Assembly: GCA_021823305.1 (NCBI GenBank)
Contig: JAKAOE010000062.1
Coordinates: 1 to 8,114, forward strand
Length of the DNA stretch: 8,114 bases
Direction of reading: 5' to 3'
Source: Acidobacteriota bacterium
GTDB taxonomy: Bacteria > Acidobacteriota > Terriglobia > Terriglobales > SCQP01
The notes under the pieces are model-generated. The model searched no databases. It had not been told where the DNA came from and worked only from the letters and a program-made list of their open reading frames with translations. Positions 1 through 6,323 of this stretch are shown in pieces. Positions within the stretch are counted from its first letter, which is position 1; each line of letters opens with the position of its first letter. The translations under genes and the position numbers were made by a program.

Positions 1-890
1 TGATGGCGCCGCAGCAGATTTTTTATCTGCGCAACGCGCGCGAGCTCTTCAGCCGCGGCGGCGGCGAGGAGGGCGCGCCGCAGGGCAAGAAGAAGCACGG
101 CGACTTTCCCGCCAACCTGGAGCGCTTCGCCGCCGCCCAGGGGCAGCCGCCGGAGGCGCTGTTGCTCTTCGTCGCCGACCACGTCCACATCCCCGCCGAC
201 CGCGCCCGCATCTCGCTCGAGGACAAAGGCAAGCTGCAGCGCCTCGAAGCCACGCTGGGAGCGGTGGGCGAGCTGGTGCTGTGCGCCGCCGTCGGGCCCG
301 GCCAGGCGGCGCGGCTGGCGCAGCAGATGGCGCGCGAGCGCGGCTGCACGCTGGGCGAGGACGCGGCCGCGGCGCTGGCGGAGACGCTCGAGGGCCGGCT
401 CGGGCTGATCGAGCGCGAAGTCGAGAAACTCTGCCTCTACGCCGGCGGGCAGGGCGCGATTCCGCCCGAGGCGGTGGCAGCGCTGGTGCCGGCGGCGGGC
501 GCCGCCAGCGGCTACGAGCTCGCCGAACGGATCGCCGCCGGCGGGCGCGCCGCCGCCCTGGCGGCGCTGGCGCGGCTGTGGGCGGAGGAGGGCGAGGGCG
601 GCGCCATCGGGCTGGTGTTCCAGCTCAGCCGCATCTTCCAGATGGCGCTGGTGGTGCGCCAGGAAAAGGCCGGCGACAAGCGCGCGCTGTACGCGGTACT
701 GCCCGAGGGGCTGCGCCCGCCCGGCTTCGCCGCCGAAACCATCCTGGCGATCGGGCGGCGCATGCGCGAGTCCACGCTGCGACGCGGACTGGCGCTGCTG
801 CACGCTGCCGACGTGGAGCTGCGCTCGAGCCCGCTCTCCGCCCGGCTGGTGATGGAGCGCGTGGTGCTGGCCCTCACCCCGGCCGCCTAG
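1..890 (+). CDS. holA: DNA polymerase III subunit delta (HolA), 5' end outside the window
   Basis: This is the 3' part of the clamp-loader delta subunit, which opens the beta sliding clamp and helps load it on primed DNA during replication. The frame is open from the window edge to TAG at 888-890, giving 295 residues counted from the Met at base 3. Family members are about 330-350 residues, and the first residues here read like the family's internal strand (Met-Ala-Pro-Gln-Gln-Ile-Phe), so that Met is probably internal and about 40-60 residues lie upstream. Visible landmarks are FVADHVHIP at residues 56-64, IEREVEKLCLYAG at 136-148 (the delta helix with the conserved Glu-Lys-Leu) and, near the C-terminus, a segment at 264-291 containing SSPLSARLVMERVV, typical of domain III of delta. 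The insert at 18-33 is Gly/Lys-rich. The gene converges with the acylase gene, with 54 bp between the stops. Identification rests on domain pattern recognition; the delta assignment is strong, the exact start unknown. Confidence 0.9.
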   Translation, partial: MAPQQIFYLRNARELFSRGGGEEGAPQGKKKHGDFPANLERFAAAQGQPPEALLLFVADHVHIPADRARISLEDKGKLQRLEATLGAVGELVLCAAVGPGQAARLAQQMARERGCTLGEDAAAALAETLEGRLGLIEREVEKLCLYAGGQGAIPPEAVAALVPAAGAASGYELAERIAAGGRAAALAALARLWAEEGEGGAIGLVFQLSRIFQMALVVRQEKAGDKRALYAVLPEGLRPPGFAAETILAIGRRMRESTLRRGLALLHAADVELRSSPLSARLVMERVVLALTPAA

Positions 891-944
891 GCGCTGACTG
901 GCGCGGGCACCAGCGCGGCCGGGGCGAAAGCCAAGCGCGCGCCT

Positions 945-3377
945 TCACCGGCCGAGCGGCGCCAGCCGCAACGTGTGGCGGGCGTGGGCGGCGACGGCGC
1001 GGGGGGTGAACCAGAGCGGCAGGCCGAGGCCGCGGAGATAGGCGGGAAACTGGTCGCGATAATGCGGGCTGAATATCTCGCCGGACTCACCCGCCACCAG
1101 CGTCAGCATGGAGTGATCCCAGTCGCCCAGGTCGGCGACGAAGCGCATGCTCGGCCCCAGGTCGCTGCGCGCGCCCAGCGCGACGTTGCGCGCCTGCTTC
1201 ACCGTCAGCCGGCTGCCGTTGATTTCCACCGGGCCCAGGTCGGCGAAGCGGCGCAGGTAGGGAATGCGGGAATAGACGGGGTGCAGCACGGTCAGCGTCT
1301 CGTACCTGCCCCAGTGGAGATCCGCCGGCGCCAGCGTGGTGCGCTCGACCACGCTCTCCAGGCAATGGATCAGCAGCGCGTCCCAGCCGCCGCCGTTCGG
1401 CGCGGCGTAGGCGGGCGGCAGCCACTGCGGCGGATGCGCCGCCAGCAGCCATTGCGCGAACACCGCGCCCTCGTCCCAGCGGTAGCTGCGCGCCAGCGCG
1501 AGGCCGGCCTTCGCCGCCAGCACCTGACGCACCAGCTCGTGGCGGGTGAGATAGGCCAGCGTGGGCGCCGCGCTGCCGTCGCCCATGGCGCCGTTGAAAA
1601 AGCGCAGCATGCCGAGCGCGCGCCGGGTGGTGGCGTCCGGCTGGACGCTGCGCGCGGCCAAGGCCCGGGCGGCGGCGAGCAGGGCGCGGGCGAAGTCGTA
1701 ATCCTCCTCCGACACCACGTCGGTTTGCACGCGCAGCATGCCGCTGGCGTTCCAGTGCGGCAGCTCATCGAGCAACTGATAGATGCGGCGGGTGCGGTTG
1801 GGCGCGTCCCAATCGGTGGACAGGGTGTAGGGATAACCCGGGGGCGTGACCCGGCCGTTGGCGGTGGCCAGCAGGCCGTCGGGCGGGTTCACGACGCGCG
1901 GCAGTTTGGCGAAGGGGATGAAGCCGTGCCAGGCGTAGCGCGGATCGTTGGCCGGCACCGGCACCGAGCCGTCGTAGCCCTGGCGCAGCGGAATCCAGCC
2001 CGCCACCTGGAAGCCGATATTGCCGGCGGTGTCGGCGTAGACGAAGTTCTGCGTGGGGCCGGGGAACCGCGCCAGCGCGGCCTCGAACTCCGGCCAATCG
2101 CGCGCCTCGTCCAGCGCCAGGAAGACGTGCGTGGACTCGAGCGCGCCGGCGGCATACAACGTCCAGTTGAGCGCCAGCGCGCCGCCCCGGTCGTGCGCCA
2201 CCACCGGCCAGCCCTGCGGCGTGGCCGCCACCACCAGCTCCGCCGGCGCCGCGCCCTTCACCGCGATGCGCTCGCGCCAGTGCCGCAGCGGCGCGCCCGC
2301 GGGCAGCCGGTAGAGGTCCTGCACCGCAGCATTGGTATTGGTGACGCCCCAGGCGATGTTTTGGTTGTGGCCGATGATCACGCCCGGCACGCCGGCGATC
2401 GCCACGCCGGCGACGCGGAACCGCGGCGTGGCCAGCTCCACCGCCCACCACAGACCGGGAATCTGGAACTGGAGGTGCGGGTCGTTGGCCAGAATCGGCT
2501 TGCCGTCGAAGCTGTGCGCGCCCGACACCACCCAGTTGTTGCTGCCCCCACGCGGCCGGCCGGGCCGGGGCGGCGGCGCGGGAAACACCGGGGGCGGCGG
2601 AAAGCGCGCGCCGAAGTATCCGCGCCCGAAGCTGCCGCGGCGCGGACCGAGATAGCCGCGCTGCAGCGGCGGCGGCAGCGGCCCGCCGGGGACCACGTCC
2701 CAGGGCGAGGCGCGGGGAAACGCCTCGGCCGCGAGCGCGGGCCCGAGCGCGGCGGTGAAGTCCTCGCGCTCCAGCGTCTTCTTGTAATCGGAGGCGAGGT
2801 CCAGGTACATGTAGGCGGCCAGCGCCAGCGAATCCTTCGGCTGCCAGGGCCGCGGGTTGTAGCGCAACAGCCAGAATTCCAGCGGCAGGCGGCGGCCGGC
2901 TTGAGCGATGTAGTCGTTGACGCCCTGGGCGAAGGCGCCCAGCAAGACCGCATCCCGCGCATCCAGATGAGCCGCCGCCGCGTCCACGGCGCGGTTGAGG
3001 CCCAGACGGCGGGTTTTTTCGTCCATCGCCAGCGCCGCCGGCCCGAAGACCGCGGCCAGGCGGCCCTCGCCCAACCGCCGCAGCAGGTCCATCTGCCAGA
3101 GCCGGTCCTGCGCCATGGCGAAGCCCTGCGCCAGATAGAGGTCGTGGACATTCCGCGCGGTGATGTGCGGGATGCCGCGGCCGTCGCGTACGATCGTCAC
3201 CGGCGCCTCCAGGCCGGCGAGCGCGAGCCGGCCGTCGAGCTGCGGTCCGGAGGTGCGCACGTACCAGTAGGCGAGGCCGCAGAGCGCGGCGATGAGCAGC
3301 AGGACGGCGATCAGGAGGTCGAGCGCGATGCGCAGGCCGCGCAGCGGGACCGCCGGCTTGCGCATCGTGGTCGCCAT
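945..3377 (-). CDS. Penicillin acylase-family N-terminal-nucleophile hydrolase
   Basis: This 810-residue precursor belongs to the penicillin amidase (acylase) family. Members cut themselves into alpha and beta chains and hydrolyse amide bonds of acylated substrates (beta-lactams, acyl-homoserine lactones or other N-acyl compounds). Residues 17-40 form one hydrophobic helix, so the enzyme is probably membrane anchored with its body in the periplasm. The alpha-chain signature AQDRLWQMDLLRR is at 89-101. A Gly/Arg/Pro-rich spacer (about 230-278) precedes GSNNW, where Ser279 (bases 2541-2543) should become the N-terminal nucleophile of the beta chain. NDPHL follows at 298-302 and GHNQNIAWG at 336-344. 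Length is normal and the frame is intact to TGA at 945-947. The start is ATG 3377; ATG 3365 is an alternative, and neither has a clear Shine-Dalgarno sequence. The gene is divergent from the symporter and convergent with holA, so it is probably monocistronic. The substrate cannot be read from the sequence. Confidence 0.94.
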   Translation of the reverse strand: MATTMRKPAVPLRGLRIALDLLIAVLLLIAALCGLAYWYVRTSGPQLDGRLALAGLEAPVTIVRDGRGIPHITARNVHDLYLAQGFAMAQDRLWQMDLLRRLGEGRLAAVFGPAALAMDEKTRRLGLNRAVDAAAAHLDARDAVLLGAFAQGVNDYIAQAGRRLPLEFWLLRYNPRPWQPKDSLALAAYMYLDLASDYKKTLEREDFTAALGPALAAEAFPRASPWDVVPGGPLPPPLQRGYLGPRRGSFGRGYFGARFPPPPVFPAPPPRPGRPRGGSNNWVVSGAHSFDGKPILANDPHLQFQIPGLWWAVELATPRFRVAGVAIAGVPGVIIGHNQNIAWGVTNTNAAVQDLYRLPAGAPLRHWRERIAVKGAAPAELVVAATPQGWPVVAHDRGGALALNWTLYAAGALESTHVFLALDEARDWPEFEAALARFPGPTQNFVYADTAGNIGFQVAGWIPLRQGYDGSVPVPANDPRYAWHGFIPFAKLPRVVNPPDGLLATANGRVTPPGYPYTLSTDWDAPNRTRRIYQLLDELPHWNASGMLRVQTDVVSEEDYDFARALLAAARALAARSVQPDATTRRALGMLRFFNGAMGDGSAAPTLAYLTRHELVRQVLAAKAGLALARSYRWDEGAVFAQWLLAAHPPQWLPPAYAAPNGGGWDALLIHCLESVVERTTLAPADLHWGRYETLTVLHPVYSRIPYLRRFADLGPVEINGSRLTVKQARNVALGARSDLGPSMRFVADLGDWDHSMLTLVAGESGEIFSPHYRDQFPAYLRGLGLPLWFTPRAVAAHARHTLRLAPLGR
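2544..2690 (-). other. Low-complexity autoprocessing spacer within the acylase precursor
   Basis: This stretch encodes acylase residues 230-278, lying directly before the predicted nucleophile Ser279. It contains imperfect short repeats (RGYLG, RGSFG, RGYFG at about 240-256) and then a proline-rich run with PPPP and PAPPPRPGRP, ending in Gly-Gly. In this family the segment between the alpha and beta chains is removed during maturation, so weak constraint is expected here. The position makes it the likely linker peptide. The exact alpha-chain end cannot be seen. Confidence 0.6.
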
Positions 3378-3386
3378 GCTGGATAG

Positions 3387-3415
3387 ATTCTAGGCCATGG
3401 GGCATGCCCACGCCT
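3387..3415 (-). promoter_or_regulatory. Possible weak promoter for the acylase gene
   Basis: Read on the minus strand, TAGAAT (3392 to 3387) matches the sigma70 -10 consensus at five of six positions and sits 9 bp before the acylase ATG at 3377. A start of transcription about 7 bases further on would give an almost leaderless mRNA, which fits the missing ribosome site. No convincing -35 hexamer is present at the right distance, so this is only a candidate. The rest of the 91-bp divergent spacer (3378-3468) holds a 10-bp palindrome, GGGCATGCCC at 3400-3409, and no clear plus-strand promoter. Confidence 0.22.
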
Positions 3416-3468
3416 GCAGAGCGCCATCGCCTCCGGCGGCGCAGCAGTGGTAGGATGCTTCAGCCCGC

Positions 3469-4908
3469 ATGGCCTTCACCCCGCTCGACACCGTCATCGT
3501 CGTCGCTTACCTCGTCGGCACGCTGGCGATCGGCCTGCTGGCCAAGCGCCTGCTAGCCGACATCAGCGATTACCTGGTCGCCGGGCGCGGGCTGGGACTG
3601 TTCCTGGGAGTGGCCACGCTGGCCGCCACCGAGACCGGAACCGTCACCTTCATGTATTACGCCCAACTGGGGTATCAGACGGGGTTTGCGGCCTTCATCA
3701 CCGGCTTGATCTCGGGCCTGGTGATGATCGCGGTGGGCTCGACCGGGTTCATCATCCGGCGCTTTCGCGAGCTCGAGCTGATGACGGTGCCGGAGTACTT
3801 CGAGCGCAAGTACAGCCGCGGCCTGCGGGTGCTCACCGGCGTGCTGGTAGCCACCGGCGGCATCCTGAACATGGGGATGTTCCTGCGAGTGGAAGGCTCG
3901 TTCCTGGTGATCCTCACCGGCATTCCTTTTCACTTCCTCAAGCTGGCGATGACCGGCATCCTGCTGATCGAGCTGCTCTACACCGTGGTCGGCGGCATGC
4001 TGTCGATCGTGGTCACCGATTTCATCCAGTACGTGGCGCTGAGCGTGGGCACGATCCTGGTGACGATCTACTGCATCGCGCACGTCGGCTGGGGGGCGAT
4101 GGTGCACGCGGTGAGCCACCAGATGGGCGCCGCGGGGTTCAGCCCCATCCTCAACCCGACCTACGGCTGGAGCTACATCCTCTGGCAAACGATCCTGTGG
4201 ACGGCGGTGAACACCTGCTGGCAGACGACGGCGATGCGCACCATGTCCATGAAGAGCCCGGAGCTGAGCAAGAAGGTCTACGGCTGGACGGGCGTGATCT
4301 TCCTCGGCCGGGGGATGCTGCCCATGCTCTGGGGCATCGCCGCGCTGGCGGTGCTGGGACCGCACTTCAACTCGATGAACGCCATGCCGACGTTGCTGGC
4401 GCACCTGCTGGGGCCGGGGGTGAAGGGGCTGGTGACGGCGGGCATGCTGGCGGCGACGATGTCGGTGAACAGCAGCTACCTGCTGGGCTGGAGTTCGATC
4501 ATCTCGCAGGACATCATCGGGCCGCTGCGGCAGACACCGCTGAGCTCGAAGGCGCAGATCCGGGTGAACCGCATCGCCAACCTGTTCGTGAGCGGCTTCA
4601 TCCTGTGGTGGAGCTTGTGGTACACGCTGAGCGGCCCGCTCTACCTGTATTTGAACCTGACCGCGACGATTTTCCTCTCCGGCACGTTCGCCGCGGTGAT
4701 CGGCGGACTCTACTGGAAGCGCGCCAACCTGACCGGCGGCTACGCCGCCATGATCGCGGGGGCGGCGGGCACGGTGGGCTACTTCTTTCTCCACCTGCCG
4801 GCAACCTATTCCGGCTTTGCCGCCTTCGGGCTGGCGGCGGCGGCGATGATATCCGGCACCTGGACCGGCGAGCGCTTCGGCGCGCGCCGGGAGGCGGCGC
4901 ATGGATAA
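3469..4908 (+). CDS. SSS-family sodium:solute symporter
   Basis: This 479-residue protein is an integral membrane transporter of the solute:sodium symporter family (the PutP, PanF and SGLT fold), which couples Na+ entry to uptake of a small solute. It is hydrophobic throughout, with about 12-13 probable membrane helices. Family landmarks in order are SDYLVAGRGLG at 33-43 (loop after the first helix), GYQTGF at 68-73, VPEYFERKY at 107-115, VVGGMLSIVVTDFIQY at 173-188, and the TM8-like segment TMSVNSSYLLGWSSIISQDI at 330-349. In that segment the Ser pair corresponds to the sodium-site region of LeuT-fold members. The normal length and intact frame support function. The start is ATG 3469; the nearest purine-rich sequence, AGGA at 3452-3455, is 13 bases away, so initiation is not strongly marked. 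The last codons overlap the next small gene by 8 bp. The substrate is unknown; amino acid, carboxylate and sugar carriers all occur in this family. Confidence 0.94.
   Translation: MAFTPLDTVIVVAYLVGTLAIGLLAKRLLADISDYLVAGRGLGLFLGVATLAATETGTVTFMYYAQLGYQTGFAAFITGLISGLVMIAVGSTGFIIRRFRELELMTVPEYFERKYSRGLRVLTGVLVATGGILNMGMFLRVEGSFLVILTGIPFHFLKLAMTGILLIELLYTVVGGMLSIVVTDFIQYVALSVGTILVTIYCIAHVGWGAMVHAVSHQMGAAGFSPILNPTYGWSYILWQTILWTAVNTCWQTTAMRTMSMKSPELSKKVYGWTGVIFLGRGMLPMLWGIAALAVLGPHFNSMNAMPTLLAHLLGPGVKGLVTAGMLAATMSVNSSYLLGWSSIISQDIIGPLRQTPLSSKAQIRVNRIANLFVSGFILWWSLWYTLSGPLYLYLNLTATIFLSGTFAAVIGGLYWKRANLTGGYAAMIAGAAGTVGYFFLHLPATYSGFAAFGLAAAAMISGTWTGERFGARREAAHG
4889..4894 (+). promoter_or_regulatory. 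Ribosome binding site for the 48-codon gene
   Basis: GGGAGG lies inside the 3' end of the symporter gene and is separated by six bases from ATG 4901. This is the best Shine-Dalgarno match near any start in the window, and it is the main DNA-level argument that the short overlapping frame is translated. Confidence 0.6.
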
Positions 4909-5047
4909 GGCCTGGCTCGATTTCTGGACCGCAGCGCTGGTGATCGCCGGCGCGGGCTTCGCCGCGATCACGCTCGTCGTCGCGGTCCGCGGCGGCGCCG
5001 AGCTGCTGCGCCTGTTCCGGGGCGACTCGCGCCACATGCCAAAATGA
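4901..5047 (+). CDS. 48-residue single-pass membrane protein, putative symporter accessory subunit
   Basis: This short frame starts MDKAWLDFW and ends at TGA 5045-5047. Residues 10-29 form one hydrophobic helix (Ala, Val, Ile, Leu, Gly, Phe). It is followed by a basic tail with Arg at 30, 37, 40 and 44, which predicts a cytoplasmic C-terminus by the positive-inside rule. It overlaps the symporter stop by 8 bp, has a strong ribosome site six bases upstream, and ends 4 bp before ftsY, so it is almost certainly co-transcribed and translationally coupled to the symporter. Known SSS transporters often have a small membrane partner encoded alongside, for example YjcH with ActP and YhdT with PanF. 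By analogy this could be a stabilising or regulatory subunit. I do not recognise the family from sequence alone and the function is inference. It could also be a coupling peptide with no product role. Confidence 0.68.
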   Translation: MDKAWLDFWTAALVIAGAGFAAITLVVAVRGGAELLRLFRGDSRHMPK

Positions 5048-5051
5048 AGGC

Positions 5052-6017
5052 ATGATTCAGACGCTCTTCGGCCCGCCGCCCAAGCCCACGCTGTTTGAAC
5101 GCCTGGGCGAGCGCGTCGCCGGCGCGGTGGAAAAGACGCGCGACAACCTGGTCGCGCAGGTGGACACGCTGTTCCAGGGCAGGACGGAGATCAGCCCGGA
5201 GCTGCTGCGCCAGCTCGAATCCACGCTCGTCGGCGCCGACCTGGGCGCGCGCACCGCGGGCGAGATCGTGGGCAAGGTGCGGCAGCAGATCGAGCAGAAC
5301 CGCGCGGCGGTGACGCCGGAGGCGGTGCGGGCGGCGATCAAAGCCGAGCTGGTGGGCATCTTCGACCGCACCGCGCGGCCGGCGAAGGAATCAAGCGACG
5401 GGCCCTTCGTGATCCTGCTGGTGGGCGTCAACGGCGCTGGCAAAACCACGTCGTTGGGCAAGCTGGCGCAGCGCTACCAGCAGGAAGGGTTCCGCTCGCT
5501 GATCTGCGCCGGCGACACGTTCCGCGCCGCCGCCGGCGAGCAGGCGGCGGTGTGGGCCGAGCGCGCCGGGGTGGAGATCGTACAGCAGAAGCCAGGCGCC
5601 GACCCCTCGGCGGTGCTCTTCGACGCCCTCACGGCGGCCAAGGCGCGCGGCGTCAATTACGTGCTGGTGGATACCGCCGGGCGGCTGCACACCAAGACCA
5701 ACCTGATGCAGGAGCTGGCCAAGATGCGCCGCACCGCCGAGCGCCTGGTGCCGGGCGCGCCGCATGAAACGCTGCTGGTGCTCGACGCCACCACCGGCCA
5801 GAACGGCTTGCAGCAGGCACGGCAGTTCACCCAGGCGACCCCGCTCACCGGCCTGATCGTTACCAAGCTCGACGGCACCGCGCGGGGCGGCATCGTGGTG
5901 GCGATCGCGCGCGAGCTCGGACTGCCGGTGCGCTACCTGGGCGTGGGTGAGACGGCGCAGGACCTGGTGCCGTTCGAGCCGGGGCAGTTCGTGGACGCGC
6001 TACTGGGTGTGAACTGA
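5052..6017 (+). CDS. ftsY: Signal recognition particle receptor FtsY
   Basis: FtsY is the SRP GTPase receptor at the inner membrane. It docks the Ffh/4.5S RNA complex carrying a nascent membrane protein and passes the ribosome to SecYEG. The 321 residues are essentially the NG core: a helical N domain at about 10-105, then the G domain with P-loop GVNGAGKTT at 125-133, DTFRAAA at 155-161, DTAGR at 207-211, TKLDG at 271-275 (base specificity) and GVGE at 297-300. The long acidic A domain of enterobacterial FtsY is absent, as in many other phyla, so membrane contact probably uses the short N-terminal amphipathic stretch. The start ATG 5052 follows the previous stop by 4 bp. The only purine-rich tract, AAGG at 5047-5050, is one base from the ATG and too close to be ideal, so translation is probably coupled to the upstream microprotein gene. 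It stops at TGA 6015-6017. Confidence 0.97.
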   Translation: MIQTLFGPPPKPTLFERLGERVAGAVEKTRDNLVAQVDTLFQGRTEISPELLRQLESTLVGADLGARTAGEIVGKVRQQIEQNRAAVTPEAVRAAIKAELVGIFDRTARPAKESSDGPFVILLVGVNGAGKTTSLGKLAQRYQQEGFRSLICAGDTFRAAAGEQAAVWAERAGVEIVQQKPGADPSAVLFDALTAAKARGVNYVLVDTAGRLHTKTNLMQELAKMRRTAERLVPGAPHETLLVLDATTGQNGLQQARQFTQATPLTGLIVTKLDGTARGGIVVAIARELGLPVRYLGVGETAQDLVPFEPGQFVDALLGVN

Positions 6018-6044
6018 GCCAAAAGTGGCAAATGGCGCGATCGG

Positions 6045-6073
6045 TTGCGTGGCGATACAGATTTCTGTATCAT
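6045..6073 (+). promoter_or_regulatory. Candidate sigma70 promoter of the vapBC module
   Basis: TTGCGT (6045-6050) and TATCAT (6068-6073) resemble the -35 and -10 hexamers with an ideal 17-bp spacer; the -10 matches consensus at five of six positions, the -35 only at three. Transcription would begin about 6080-6081, at or next to the GTG start of the antitoxin, so the mRNA would be leaderless or nearly so. The stretch is markedly AT-richer than the genes around it. The promoter lies between ftsY and vapB and gives the module independent transcription. Confidence 0.5.
6054..6071. promoter_or_regulatory. Perfect 18-bp palindrome, probable VapB/VapBC operator
   Basis: GATACAGA, then TT, then TCTGTATC: 8-bp arms complementary at every position. 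It occupies the 3' half of the promoter spacer and covers the first four bases of the -10 hexamer (6068-6071), so a bound dimer would block RNA polymerase. Ribbon-helix-helix antitoxins bind such inverted repeats at their own promoters, and the VapB-like gene begins 9 bp downstream. Binding itself is inferred. Confidence 0.6.
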
Positions 6074-6080
6074 AAGATTT

Positions 6081-6323
6081 GTGAAGACCACGCTGGATTT
6101 GCGGGACGACCTGCTGGCCCGGGCGAAGGCGCGGGCGGCGCAGGAGCGGACCTCGCTGACACGCATCATCGAGGAGGGTCTGGCGCTGCGGCTGCGGCCG
6201 GAGCGCGTGCGGCGGCGGGCGGTGGCGCCGTTGCCGGTGTCGCGCTGCGCGGGCGGCTTGCTGGACGGGATTGACGCGTCGAGCAATCAATCGCTGTACG
6301 ACGCGGCCGATGCCGGGCAATGA
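6081..6323 (+). CDS. vapB: VapB-family antitoxin (ribbon-helix-helix)
   Basis: This 80-residue protein is the likely antitoxin of a type II module: it binds and neutralises the VapC nuclease and represses its own operon. The N-terminus reads MKTTLDL (DNA-binding beta strand), followed by the helix DDLLARAKARAA at 9-20 and a second helix SLTRIIEEGLALRL at 25-38, the usual two-helix pattern of VapB/CopG-type proteins. The tail at about 58-80, with GGLLDGID and SLYDAAD, resembles the toxin-binding C-terminus found in antitoxins paired with this PIN subfamily. I place the start at GTG 6081 because family members begin M-x-T-T-L-x-L/I. An in-frame ATG at 6045 would add 12 residues with no family resemblance, and it lies inside the promoter. 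No Shine-Dalgarno sequence is present, in keeping with a leaderless mRNA. The stop overlaps the toxin start (ATGA at 6320-6323). Confidence 0.85.
   Translation: MKTTLDLRDDLLARAKARAAQERTSLTRIIEEGLALRLRPERVRRRAVAPLPVSRCAGGLLDGIDASSNQSLYDAADAGQ

Noticed and set aside
891..944. Possible hairpin terminator between holA and the acylase gene (GCGCTG at 891-896 with CAGCGC at 911-916; nested CTGG/CCAG).
   Set aside because: Short arms, a poorly paired interior and no T-tract on either strand; such pairings are common in GC-rich DNA.
975..3386. An 803-codon open frame on the plus strand opposite the acylase gene, almost the same length as the acylase.
   Set aside because: Its translation is dominated by Arg, Gly, Ala, His and Gln with no recognisable domain, as expected from the antisense strand of a GC-rich gene with few stops. 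The minus strand has clear catalytic motifs.
3447..4943. Long alternative frames over the symporter gene on both strands (498 codons +, 494 codons - at 3553-5037).
   Set aside because: Low-complexity Arg/His/Gly/Asp composition without membrane helices or motifs; the 3469-4908 frame encodes a clear symporter.
6018..6029. Small hairpin GCCA-AAAG-TGGC just after the ftsY stop, considered as a terminator.
   Set aside because: Only four base pairs and no following T-run.
6045..6080. An upstream ATG at 6045 as the antitoxin start.
   Set aside because: The extra 12 residues have no family resemblance, have no ribosome site and are encoded by the promoter/palindrome; GTG 6081 gives the expected MKTTLDL N-terminus.
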